A DNA stretch of 64,000 bases from Limnohabitans sp. 103DPR2 (GTDB taxonomy: Bacteria > Pseudomonadota > Gammaproteobacteria > Burkholderiales > Burkholderiaceae_C), in assembly GCF_001412575.1 (NCBI RefSeq), contig NZ_CP011834.1:1550001-1614000 (forward strand), given 5' to 3'. This document shows positions 38,040 to 48,865 of the stretch, piece by piece. The first letter of the stretch is position 1; each line of letters begins with the position of its first letter. The notes under the pieces were generated by a model that searched no databases, was not told the DNA's origin, and saw only the letters and a program-made list of their open reading frames with translations. Made by a program: the position numbers and the translations under genes.

Positions 38040-38180
38040 TTCCTCGCTCCCAGAAGGAGACGATTGGCCAACAAAGTCATTAAAAGGGCAATGATCCGAA
38101 ATCGCAAGCCCTGTGAAAGTAAAATCGGGGTTAATCCTAAGCTTCTTAGATTTACATCAACTCTTTTAATTTTCAGAAAA

Positions 38181-38717
38181 ATGTCCCTAGACAACGTTAC
38201 CCCAGGCAGCAAAGTTCCCGAGCAATTCAACGTCATCATCGAAATCCCGATGAATGCCGACCCCGTGAAATACGAAGTGGACAAAGCCACTGGCGCTATT
38301 TTTGTCGACCGCTTCATGAGCACGGCCATGCATTACCCCACCAACTATGGCTATGTGCCCAAAACCATCAGCGGCGACGGCGACCCTGTCGATGTGTTGG
38401 TGATCACACCCGTGCCCTTGATTCCCGGTGTGGTGGTGCCTTGCCGTCCCATTGGTATTTTGAAAATGCAAGACGAAGCCGGTGAAGACGGCAAGGTCTT
38501 GGCTGTGCCAACCGACAAAATTTTGTCGATCTACACACAATGGCAAAAGCCTGAAGATTTGAACCCCTTGCGTTTGAAAACCATTGCCCACTTCTTTGAG
38601 CACTACAAAGATTTGGAAGAGGGCAAATGGGTCAAGATTTTGGGTTGGGAAGGCCCAGAGTCTGCCAAGAAAGAAATCTTGGACGGCATCGCCAACTACC
38701 AAAAAGCCAACGCCTAA
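38181..38717 (+). CDS. ppa: Soluble inorganic pyrophosphatase
   Basis: This 178-aa family I enzyme drives biosynthesis by removing pyrophosphate. Key residues are in [15 protein letters not shown], the signature [10 protein letters not shown] (Mg-binding Asp triad), and [12 protein letters not shown] at the C-terminus. The ATG at 38181 ([23 protein letters not shown]) gives the standard length; an upstream open extension has no support. It is divergent from hppA, so both pyrophosphate-consuming enzymes share a 210-bp control region. Confidence 0.97.
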   Translation: MSLDNVTPGSKVPEQFNVIIEIPMNADPVKYEVDKATGAIFVDRFMSTAMHYPTNYGYVPKTISGDGDPVDVLVITPVPLIPGVVVPCRPIGILKMQDEAGEDGKVLAVPTDKILSIYTQWQKPEDLNPLRLKTIAHFFEHYKDLEEGKWVKILGWEGPESAKKEILDGIANYQKANA

Positions 38718-38765
38718 TCAGGCGCAAGCTGTACCTTGAACTCGCCATGGGTTCAGGGTGCCAGC

Positions 38766-39935
38766 TCAGCCCTTTTTCAAGGGTGATCTGGCTTCTAAGT
38801 TTTCCAAATAGGCCGCAACACCGCGGCCTTCTTTTTCCAAATAGCGCTCTACCGCATCCGCAAAACTGGGATGCGCCAACCAGTGCGCGCTGCTGGCTTT
38901 GACGGGCAGCAAAGCGCGGGCCATTTTGTGCTCACCTTGCGCGCCGCCTTCAAAGCGGACAAAGCCATTGGCGATGCACCAGGCAATCGGCTGGTAGTAG
39001 CAAGCCTCAAAGTGCAGACAGTCAACACGCTCCAAAGCGCCCCAATAGCGGCCATAGGCGACATCACCTTGAATGGCGATCAGGCTGCAGGCCATTCGCT
39101 GGCCATCTTTGTCGGCAATGAACAGCACCCAGTTCTCGGGCATCGTGTCTTGCATGCGTTGAAAAAAATCACGGCTCAAATAAGGTGCGTTACCGTGTTC
39201 AAAATAGGTTTGCGCGTAGCACTTGTAGAAAAAGTCCCAGTCTTGAGTTTGAATCTCTTGGCCACGCAGGGTTTTGAAGGTCACGCCAGCTTCATGGACT
39301 TTTCGCCGTTCTTGCCGAATCTTCTTGCGCTTTTCTTGATTCAAGCTGGCCAAGAAATGATCAAAGTCTTCGTATTGAGCGTTGTGCCAATGAAATTGAA
39401 CGGTATGCCGCTCGAGCCAGCCCGCCTCCTCAGTGGCCTGCAGGTCGTCGCCTGACAAAAACAAAACATGCACAGATGACCACTTGGCGTCTTGGGCCAT
39501 TTGCACCATGGCTTGAATCAATGCAGCCTTGCTCTCTTTGCTATCGGCCAAAAGGCGAGAGCCTGGAACGGGCGTGAAGGGCACGGCACCCACAGCCTTG
39601 GGGTAGTAATCCAAGCCGTGGCGGTGATAGGCATCGGCCCAAGCCCAGTCAAACACGTATTCACCATAGGAATGGGGTTTGACATAGAGCACGGCTGCTG
39701 CGGCCAAACCAGTTTCTGGGCTTGCGTTGGGGCGGTATAGGCAGATAACTTGAGGTGTCCAGCCTGTTTCTGGGCAAGCCGAGGCACTTTCTTCCATGGC
39801 CCACAGATAGGCGTGCCGCATGAAGGGTGTGGGTTCAGATTGAGAAGCCAACAAAGAATCCCATGCAGACGCAGTGATATTTCGCATGGAATCCTGCACC
39901 GCGATGACATAATTGTTGGAACTGAATTCCTGCAC
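38766..39935 (-). CDS. GNAT/FemAB-like protein (DUF482, COG3146)
   Basis: The 389-aa protein belongs to the peptidoglycan-biosynthesis-like GNAT family typified by FLRHAYLWAMEES, VKPHSYGEYVFDWAWADAYHRHGLDYYPKAVGAVPFTPVPGSRLL, and LNQEKRKKIRQERRKV. A second acyltransferase-like half ends in VRFEGGAQGEHKMARALLPV. The name is by resemblance to FemAB; the reaction is not established. GTG at 39935 is used because it keeps the whole domain; an ATG at 39887 with AGGA upstream is a good alternative. It is divergent from nadE with only 4 bases between start codons. Confidence 0.85.
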   Translation of the reverse strand: MQEFSSNNYVIAVQDSMRNITASAWDSLLASQSEPTPFMRHAYLWAMEESASACPETGWTPQVICLYRPNASPETGLAAAAVLYVKPHSYGEYVFDWAWADAYHRHGLDYYPKAVGAVPFTPVPGSRLLADSKESKAALIQAMVQMAQDAKWSSVHVLFLSGDDLQATEEAGWLERHTVQFHWHNAQYEDFDHFLASLNQEKRKKIRQERRKVHEAGVTFKTLRGQEIQTQDWDFFYKCYAQTYFEHGNAPYLSRDFFQRMQDTMPENWVLFIADKDGQRMACSLIAIQGDVAYGRYWGALERVDCLHFEACYYQPIAWCIANGFVRFEGGAQGEHKMARALLPVKASSAHWLAHPSFADAVERYLEKEGRGVAAYLENLEARSPLKKG

Positions 39936-39939
39936 CTGT

Positions 39940-41974
<2,035 letters not shown>

Positions 41975-42006
41975 GCATCAAGGTCAATGGGTCAATTGAC
42001 TTATTG

Positions 42007-42594
42007 TTAAATGGACTCGCTTTGAAAGGGCGTTGGCAGGGCAGCAGCCTGGACCAAAGAGGGCAGCAGTTGTTTGGCATCTGAATGTGTTTGGATCAAG
42101 TCCATTTGCCAAGAGCCCATGAATTCATGTGTCACCACTGAATTGAGAAAACTCAGCATGGTGTCGTAATAGCCATTCAAATTCAGCAGGCCAATGGGCT
42201 TGTTGTGATAGCCCAGCTGGCGCCATGTCCAAACTTCGTAAAACTCTTCAAAAGTTCCGATGCCGCCTGGCAAGGCCAGAAAAGCATCGGCACGTTCGGC
42301 CATCAATTGTTTGCGCTCGTGCATGGTTTCAACGATGTGCAACTCTGTGCATTCGGTGTGTGCCCATTCTTTTTCAACCAGGGCACGGGGAATGACGCCG
42401 ACAACCATGCCGCCTGCTGCCAAGGTGGCATTGGCCACAATGCCCATCAGGCCGTTTCGGCCGCCTCCGTACACCAATTGACCGCCATGCTGACCAATCC
42501 ATTGACCCACTTGGACGGCTGACGACGCAAATTCGGGCAGATCGCCTGCCTTAGAGCCACAGTAAACGCACAGGGAGAATGCGGGCTCAGCCAT
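42007..42594 (-). CDS. LOG family protein (TIGR00730, cytokinin riboside phosphoribohydrolase-like)
   Basis: The product of about 195 aa is a LOG/lysine-decarboxylase-like nucleotide-binding protein with SLCVYCGSKAG, LVYGGGRNGLMGIVANA, and the family motif PGGIGTFEEFYEVWTWRQLG. Characterised members hydrolyse the N-glycosidic bond of nucleoside 5'-monophosphates; the physiological substrate here is unknown. The ATG at 42594 overlaps the end of dgkA by 8 bases. It converges with glnB. Confidence 0.92.
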   Translation of the reverse strand: MAEPAFSLCVYCGSKAGDLPEFASSAVQVGQWIGQHGGQLVYGGGRNGLMGIVANATLAAGGMVVGVIPRALVEKEWAHTECTELHIVETMHERKQLMAERADAFLALPGGIGTFEEFYEVWTWRQLGYHNKPIGLLNLNGYYDTMLSFLNSVVTHEFMGSWQMDLIQTHSDAKQLLPSLVQAAALPTPFQSESI

Positions 42595-42976
42595 GTATGA
42601 ATTTCCAGATGGCCGCAGCCCAGATGCCCAGACACAGCAGCAGGCTGAGCAGCACAGCAGCACTGCCCATGTCCTTGGCGCGTTTGGACAAAGCGTGCCA
42701 TTCGGTGCCAATCCGATCAATGGCCGTTTCAATGCCGGTGTTCAACAACTCAACCACCATCACAAAGATGACAGAGCCACACAGCAAAGCCACTTCGACC
42801 CACGTTTGGCCGAGCCAAAAAGCAAGTGGCAATAAGACGCAAGCCAAAATGGCTTCTTGCCTGAAAGCGGTTTCGCCCCATCCTGCTTTAAGTCCTGCAA
42901 GGGAATAGCCGCCCGCATGAAAAATACGCGACAAGCCCTTGCGTGCTTTTTGAGGATTGACGTTGAAGTCGGTCAT
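42587..42976 (-). CDS. dgkA: Diacylglycerol kinase DgkA
   Basis: The 129-aa trimeric integral membrane kinase recycles diacylglycerol from membrane-derived glycan synthesis to phosphatidic acid. It has three hydrophobic helices and the family signature ELLNTGIETAIDRIGTEWHALSKRAKDMGSAAVLLSL with the catalytic Glu. It overlaps the RDD gene upstream (4 bases) and the LOG gene downstream, so it lies inside the same minus-strand run. Confidence 0.96.
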   Translation of the reverse strand: MTDFNVNPQKARKGLSRIFHAGGYSLAGLKAGWGETAFRQEAILACVLLPLAFWLGQTWVEVALLCGSVIFVMVVELLNTGIETAIDRIGTEWHALSKRAKDMGSAAVLLSLLLCLGIWAAAIWKFIHG

Positions 42977-43545
42977 GAGTTGGAAGCCGAAGCTGTTGAT
43001 ACGGGTGGTTTTTGGACGTCTACCAATTGTGTACCCGCCCAGACATCATGCCAATATTGTCCACGTGACTGGAAGCGACTTAACACGGCCCACACCATGA
43101 CCCAGCCCAAAACCAAAACCGCAACTTCAGTGGCAGGCAATTGGAAGGGGGCTGTGATCAACATAGGAGGCAAAATCCAAAACCAACTGAGCAGATAACG
43201 CCAGAATGCGCGTGCTTGCGTTAAAGGCCGGCCGGATGTGTCTAACACCCGAATATGCCAAGTCTTCATGGCCAATGTTTGCCCCTTGGACCACAGCCAA
43301 GTGAAGTAAATGGCAAACACCAAAAATAGAAATGCTTGAAGCCCGTGGCGATTGTGCAAGGCGTGTTTGGTTTGGCTAAGGGTGCCAAATAAATAGCCTG
43401 AAATGAACACAACGCCAAAGAGCAACATGCCTTCGTACAACCAACACGCCATTCTTCGGCCTAAGGAGGGCGTGACGAAGGAGGAGGGTTCTTGTGAAGC
43501 GGCTGTCAGCTCAGCTGTCGCAACTGTATTTGGCGAATCGCTCAA
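42973..43545 (-). CDS. RDD family membrane protein
   Basis: The 190-aa protein has three to four hydrophobic segments and the RDD features LGRRMACWLYEGMLLFGVVF and KTWHIRVLDTSGRPLTQARAFWRYLLSW, ending in YWHDVWAGTQLVDV. The family function is unsettled. The start is a TTG one base after the stop of the DUF3106 gene, which implies coupling. It is the fourth gene of the sigma-factor operon starting at 45170. Confidence 0.88.
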   Translation of the reverse strand: MSDSPNTVATAELTAASQEPSSFVTPSLGRRMACWLYEGMLLFGVVFISGYLFGTLSQTKHALHNRHGLQAFLFLVFAIYFTWLWSKGQTLAMKTWHIRVLDTSGRPLTQARAFWRYLLSWFWILPPMLITAPFQLPATEVAVLVLGWVMVWAVLSRFQSRGQYWHDVWAGTQLVDVQKPPVSTASASNS

Positions 43546-43546
43546 C

Positions 43547-44158
43547 TCAGGTGCCTTCTGGAATCACGACGGGGGTGGGGAGGAGGGTTTTTTTATCGAT
43601 CACGATGCTCGGTGTCGACTTACCTGGGGTTTCTGCAGGCGTTGACTTGTTGGGCATGCGAATCACTTTGTTGGGGGGTGCTGCCTGAGATGCTGTTGCG
43701 GCCCCTTGAATACCCGTGGTTTGCATGGCGGCAAGCTTCTTCTTTTCTTCAGGGCTTAAAGCCTGATAGGCCTCCCATTGAGTTTTCTTCTCATCAGCGG
43801 CCAGGCTTTTGGTTTCGTTGAAGATCAAGCGAGCTTGCGCGCGTTGCTGAGGGCTTAAAGCGGCCCAATCGGCCATGCGTTCATGCAGGGTGGCTTGTTC
43901 TTTGGGGGACAAGTTGTCGAAATTGTTGGACATGGCCAACCACTTGCTTTTTTGCGCCACGCTGATTTGCGACCAGTGGGGGGCCAAGGGCGCCAAGGCT
44001 TTCTTTTGTTGAGGTTTTAAGGCTTGCCAACCCGCATCTTGTGGCGCTTGCGTTGTTGCCGGCTTGCCGCTAGGGGTGTTTGCATTCTGCGCAGACACAC
44101 TTCCCAACCCCATGAGGATGAGGCTGAGAGCGATGGCGAGAAAGCCTTGTATTTTCAA
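43547..44158 (-). CDS. DUF3106 protein, secreted
   Basis: The 203-aa protein has an N-terminal signal peptide (FLAIALSLILMGLGSVSA). Its helical repeat-like core has three PQQ/PEE-type turns: ALKPQQKKALAPLAPHW, LSPKEQATLHERMADWAALSPQQRAQARLIF, and ALSPEEKKKLAAM. The pattern of short Trp-containing helices after LSP resembles periplasmic stress proteins such as CpxP/Spy; that comparison is inference. The TTG start overlaps the DUF3619 stop by 4 bases. The function is unknown. Confidence 0.85.
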   Translation of the reverse strand: MKIQGFLAIALSLILMGLGSVSAQNANTPSGKPATTQAPQDAGWQALKPQQKKALAPLAPHWSQISVAQKSKWLAMSNNFDNLSPKEQATLHERMADWAALSPQQRAQARLIFNETKSLAADEKKTQWEAYQALSPEEKKKLAAMQTTGIQGAATASQAAPPNKVIRMPNKSTPAETPGKSTPSIVIDKKTLLPTPVVIPEGT

Positions 44159-44598
44159 TCCGACACCTTTGAGTGCGAAGGATTGGACTTCAAGAAAATC
44201 AAAAAGCCAGGGTCGGTGTAGGCATCGGGCGGCAGGTCATCGGTGAGGAGTTCGGCGTCGAGCGATGCGATTTCGTTGGTTCGGTGTTCATTTTGAAACA
44301 CATGAATGCTGGCCAAGCCAAACAGCAAGGCCATCACGGGCAGGGCGGATGCCAAACGGCTCCACAAGTTCAAGCCTTCGTCGAGAGGAGGGGTGCCATT
44401 TGCACCTGCCATAACCAGCTGTGGAACGGTGTTGAGGATGGGCTCGCGTTTGCGCTGTGCCAAGGCTTGCATGCGTGCGGCGCGCAAACGCTCTGTGATG
44501 TCGTGGGGTAATTCTGTGGCGTGATCGTTTAAACGGCGCGCTAGCGCCTGACCTAACCGGTCAACGCGTGTCATGTCGAGATTGGCTTGCGTTTTCAT
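44155..44598 (-). CDS. DUF3619 single-pass membrane protein, candidate anti-sigma factor
   Basis: The 147-aa protein has a soluble N-terminal half of about 85 residues (DRLGQALARRLNDHATELPHDITERLRAARMQALAQ) and one transmembrane segment (LASALPVMALLFGLASIHVF). A short acidic C-terminal tail of about 40 residues follows, predicted in the periplasm. The ATG overlaps the stop of the ECF sigma gene by 4 bases. This topology and position match anti-sigma factors, but no ZAS-type His/Cys motif is present, so the role is inference. Confidence 0.85.
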   Translation of the reverse strand: MKTQANLDMTRVDRLGQALARRLNDHATELPHDITERLRAARMQALAQRKREPILNTVPQLVMAGANGTPPLDEGLNLWSRLASALPVMALLFGLASIHVFQNEHRTNEIASLDAELLTDDLPPDAYTDPGFLIFLKSNPSHSKVSD

Positions 44599-45170
44599 GT
44601 GTTAAATCCTTTGGCGCGAAGTGCTTTGCTCAGCGCCTGAACAGCCCGAGAACAGTGAGTTTTGACACTGCCTTCCGTGCAGCCCATGGCCGCTGCGGTT
44701 TCGGAAAGGTTCATCTCCTCCCAGTAACGCAGCAGGAAGGCTTCCCGTTGACGCGGAGGCAATTCTTGAATTTCTGCTTCAATTTGGTGAAAAACTTGTT
44801 TCCGATGGGTTTGGTCCTCGGTGCTTTCGCCCAATCCTGGCTCGCCCAAACCGCCCAAATTCTCTAAAAAGTCAAAATCTTCGCCATCTGCGTCAGTCCC
44901 AAAGTCGCTCATGTTGGAGAACAAAGCGTTTCGGGTTTTTTGCCGGCGGAACCAATCGAGGGTGGTATTTGACAAAATTCGCTGGAACAGCATGGGCAAC
45001 TCGGCGGCTGGTTTGTCCCCGTAATGGGTGGCCAGCTTGATCATGCTGTCTTGCACGATGTCCAACGCCGACTCCTCGTTGCGCACGTGGTACAGCGTGC
45101 GTTTGAAGGCGCGCTTCTCCGTGTTTTTGAGGAAATCTGAAAGTTCTTGTTCGGTGGCCACAGCTTGCAC
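44595..45170 (-). CDS. ECF-family RNA polymerase sigma factor
   Basis: The 191-aa sigma factor has region 2 (LYHVRNEESALDIVQDSMIKLATHY ... LFQRILSNTTLDWFRRQK) and region 4 (ELPPRQREAFLLRYWEEMNLSETAAAMGCTEGSVKTHCSRAVQALSKAL), with an acidic linker rich in Asp/Glu/Gly between them. It starts at a GTG at 45170; a second GTG three codons on is possible. It heads an operon with DUF3619, DUF3106, RDD, dgkA and the LOG gene, and is divergent from ilvB. Confidence 0.94.
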   Translation of the reverse strand: MQAVATEQELSDFLKNTEKRAFKRTLYHVRNEESALDIVQDSMIKLATHYGDKPAAELPMLFQRILSNTTLDWFRRQKTRNALFSNMSDFGTDADGEDFDFLENLGGLGEPGLGESTEDQTHRKQVFHQIEAEIQELPPRQREAFLLRYWEEMNLSETAAAMGCTEGSVKTHCSRAVQALSKALRAKGFNT

Positions 45171-45207
45171 CCATTTTGTGCGAGTCGGATTATGGCATTC
45201 TGGGCCC

Positions 45208-45213
45208 TATAAT
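45208..45213 (+). promoter_or_regulatory. Candidate -10 box of the ilv operon
   Basis: A perfect TATAAT lies about 55 bases before the leader ORF and 160 before ilvB. No good TTGACA is found 16-18 bases upstream, so the promoter may need an activator or a different -35. Confidence 0.4.
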
Positions 45214-45268
45214 GCTGGGTTGCAATTGAAAAAACGCAAACGGATCACCATCCGGCCAAGGCACTTAC

Positions 45269-45352
45269 ATGTGCAGGCTTATGTTGGTGGTCTTAAGTTC
45301 TGATGCGACTTCACAAGAGTCCCGCAAAAGAGCACCCAAGGTTTTTCGTTAG
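45269..45352 (+). CDS. Putative ilv leader peptide (upstream ORF), 27 aa
   Basis: An ATG with AAGG 7 bases upstream opens a 27-codon frame that begins MCRLMLVVLSSD and ends KRAPKVFR, stopping 21 bases before the ilvB ATG. Six of residues 4-9 are Leu, Met or Val (LMLVVL), which fits sensing of branched-chain aminoacyl-tRNA. No terminator hairpin with a U tract is visible between this ORF and ilvB, so control would be by translation coupling or Rho rather than a classical attenuator. Confidence 0.6.
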   Translation: MCRLMLVVLSSDATSQESRKRAPKVFR

Positions 45353-45373
45353 AGAAATTCACAAAGGTTGAAT

Positions 45374-47161
45374 ATGGAAATCTCCAAAACAGAAATGGCC
45401 AATGCGGCCAACGTAGCTGCCGCGGCAGCTTCATCGTCCCCCGCAGAATTGCGCGGCGGCGAAATCCTCGTTAAAGCGCTCCAAGCCGAAAACGTCAAAT
45501 ACATCTGGGGCTACCCAGGTGGTGCTGTCTTGCACATCTATGACGCTTTCTTCAAACAAGACACCATTCAGCACGTGCTGGTTCGCCACGAACAAGCCGC
45601 AGTTCATGCGGCCGATGGCTATGCGCGTGCCACTGGCGACGTCGGTGTTGCGTTGGTCACTTCAGGCCCAGGCCTGACCAATGCGGTGACCGGTATTGCC
45701 ACCGCCTACATGGACAGCATTCCCATGGTGATCATCAGTGGCCAGGTGCCCACTGCCGCCATTGGCCTCGATGCCTTCCAAGAGTGCGACACCGTGGGCA
45801 TCACACGCCCCATCGTCAAACACAACTTCTTAGTGAAAGACGCTCGCGACATGGCTGAGGTCATGAAGAAGGCGTTTCACATTGCGCGTAGCGGTCGTCC
45901 TGGCCCTGTTGTGGTCGACATTCCAAAAGACGTTTCTTTCAACAAGGTGCCTTACACCGGCTACCCCGAAACCGTTGAAATGCGTTCTTACAACCCTGTG
46001 CGCAAAGGCCACAGCGGACAAATTCGCAAAGCCCTTCAGTTGTTGATGGCCGCCAAGCGTCCTTACATTTACACCGGTGGCGGTGTGTTGCTGAGCAACG
46101 CCTCAGCCGAGTTGCGCCACTTGGTGGACATGTTGGGTTACCCCGTCACCAACACCTTGATGGGTTTGGGCGCTTATCCCGCCACCGATCCCAAGTTCCT
46201 TGGCATGCTGGGCATGCACGGTACTTGGGAAGCCAACAACGCCATGCAACACTGCGACGTGTTGTTGGCCGTGGGCGCACGTTTTGACGATCGCGTCATT
46301 GGCAACCCCAAACACTTTGCGCAAAACGAACGCAAGATCATTCACATCGACATCGACCCCTCTAGCATTTCTAAGCGCGTGAAGGTGGACGTGCCCATTG
46401 TGGGCGACGTCAAAGATGTGTTGACCGAACTCATCGCCATGATCAAAGAGTCTGGCCTCAAGCCCGACAACAATTCATTGGGCGCCTGGTGGTCCACCAT
46501 CGACGGCTGGCGCAAGCGCGATTGCATGAAGTACGACAGCAACAACACTGAAGTCATCAAGCCCCAAAAAGTCATTGAAACTTTGTATGGCATGACCAAA
46601 GATGCCGATGCCTACATCACGTCTGACGTAGGTCAGCACCAAATGTGGGCTGCCCAGTACTACAAGTTTGACGAGCCCCGTCGCTGGATCAACTCGGGTG
46701 GTTTGGGCACCATGGGCGTGGGCATTCCCTACGCCATGGGCATCAAATTGGCCAAGCCCGATTCAGAAGTGTTCTGCGTGACGGGTGAAGGTTCTGTGCA
46801 GATGTGCATTCAAGAACTCTCTACCTGCTTGCAGTACAACACGCCCATCAAAATTTTGTCATTGAACAACCGCTACTTGGGCATGGTTCGTCAGTGGCAA
46901 CAAATTGAATATTCGGGCCGTTACAGCCACAGCTACATGGACGCCTTGCCCAACTTTGTGAAGTTGGCCGAAGCCTATGGCCATGTGGGCATGCTCATTG
47001 AGCGTCCTGAAGATGTTGAGCCAGCCTTGCGCGAAGCTCGTAAATTGAAGGACCGCACGGTGTTCATGGACTTCCGAACAGACCCCACCGAAAACGTGTT
47101 CCCCATGGTTCAAGCAGGCAAGGGCATTACAGAAATGTTGCTCAGCCCCGAAGACCTTTGA
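45374..47161 (+). CDS. ilvB: Acetolactate synthase large subunit
   Basis: This 595-aa ThDP enzyme makes acetolactate and acetohydroxybutyrate for valine, leucine and isoleucine. Features are WGYPGGAVLHIYD, the catalytic Glu in VRHEQAAVHAADGYARATG, the FAD region GVLLSNASAELRHL through GARFDDRVIG, and the ThDP/Mg motif GEGSVQMCIQELSTCLQYNTPIKILSLNNRYLG. The ATG at 45374 has AAAGG upstream; a TTG two codons earlier is unlikely. A short Ala-rich N-terminal extension (NAANVAAAAASSSPAELRG) precedes the catalytic domain. It is followed by ilvH and ilvC. Confidence 0.97.
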   Translation: MEISKTEMANAANVAAAAASSSPAELRGGEILVKALQAENVKYIWGYPGGAVLHIYDAFFKQDTIQHVLVRHEQAAVHAADGYARATGDVGVALVTSGPGLTNAVTGIATAYMDSIPMVIISGQVPTAAIGLDAFQECDTVGITRPIVKHNFLVKDARDMAEVMKKAFHIARSGRPGPVVVDIPKDVSFNKVPYTGYPETVEMRSYNPVRKGHSGQIRKALQLLMAAKRPYIYTGGGVLLSNASAELRHLVDMLGYPVTNTLMGLGAYPATDPKFLGMLGMHGTWEANNAMQHCDVLLAVGARFDDRVIGNPKHFAQNERKIIHIDIDPSSISKRVKVDVPIVGDVKDVLTELIAMIKESGLKPDNNSLGAWWSTIDGWRKRDCMKYDSNNTEVIKPQKVIETLYGMTKDADAYITSDVGQHQMWAAQYYKFDEPRRWINSGGLGTMGVGIPYAMGIKLAKPDSEVFCVTGEGSVQMCIQELSTCLQYNTPIKILSLNNRYLGMVRQWQQIEYSGRYSHSYMDALPNFVKLAEAYGHVGMLIERPEDVEPALREARKLKDRTVFMDFRTDPTENVFPMVQAGKGITEMLLSPEDL

Positions 47162-47203
47162 ACCACGGCCATCATTTGAATTAACTTTAGAAGAATCTAT
47201 TGA

Positions 47204-47242
47204 CCGCCAAGCCTGCGCATTACCGTGTGCAGGGGAGGGCGG
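47204..47242 (+). other. RNA hairpin between ilvB and ilvH
   Basis: CCGCC and CCTGCGCA (47204-47219) pair with TGTGCAGG and GGCGG (47226-47242) to form a two-part stem with a six-base loop. It ends six bases before the ilvH ribosome binding site AGAGGA. There is no U tract, so it is not a terminator; it could tune ilvH translation or act as an RNA-processing site. Confidence 0.5.
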
Positions 47243-47260
47243 CGAAAAGAGGAATCGCAC

Positions 47261-47752
47261 ATGAAACACATCATCGCAGTTTTGCTAGAAAACGAACCCG
47301 GCGCCTTGTCGCGGGTCGTCGGCTTGTTTTCCGCACGTGGCTACAACATTGAGTCTCTCAGTGTGGCGCCCACCGAAGATCCCAGCCTGTCCCGCATGAC
47401 CATTCAAACCGCGGGTTCGGATGACGTCATTGAACAAATCACCAAGCACCTCAACCGCCTCATTGAAGTGGTCAAAGTGGTTGACTTAACAGAAGGTGCC
47501 TACACCGAACGCGAACTCATGCTGGTCAAAGTTCGCGCTGTGGGCAAAGAACGTGAAGAGATGAAGCGCATGGCCGATATCTTCCGTGGTCGTGTGATCG
47601 ATGTCACCGACAAAAGCTACACCGTGGAACTGACGGGCGATCAATCCAAAAACGATGCGTTTTTGGAAGCCATCGACCGCAGCGCCATTCTTGAAACAGT
47701 CCGCACCGGTGCCTGTGGTATTGGACGGGGTGAGCGCATTTTGCGCGTCTAA
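47261..47752 (+). CDS. ilvH: Acetolactate synthase small (regulatory) subunit
   Basis: The 163-aa subunit gives valine feedback control to IlvB. The N-terminal ACT domain (MKHIIAVLLENEPGALSRVVGLFSARGYNIESLSVAPTEDPSLSRMTI) is followed by a C-terminal domain with AYTERELMLVKVRAVGKEREE and RTGACGIGRGERILRV. The ATG at 47261 has AGAGGAA upstream. It sits about 100 bases after ilvB and 63 before ilvC. Confidence 0.97.
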   Translation: MKHIIAVLLENEPGALSRVVGLFSARGYNIESLSVAPTEDPSLSRMTIQTAGSDDVIEQITKHLNRLIEVVKVVDLTEGAYTERELMLVKVRAVGKEREEMKRMADIFRGRVIDVTDKSYTVELTGDQSKNDAFLEAIDRSAILETVRTGACGIGRGERILRV

Positions 47753-47803
47753 CTTAGCGCGTCAGTTCGCGTTTGACCCATTTACTTTTTGAACGATTTT
47801 TGA

Positions 47804-48832
<1,029 letters not shown>

Positions 48833-48865
48833 TGTTGTGAACCACACACCTGAAAGAACTGTCGC

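Noticed and set aside
37972..38180. Fluoride riboswitch (crcB motif) upstream of the pyrophosphatases
   Set aside because: The gene context is suggestive, but I could not find the conserved core sequence of that riboswitch on either strand.
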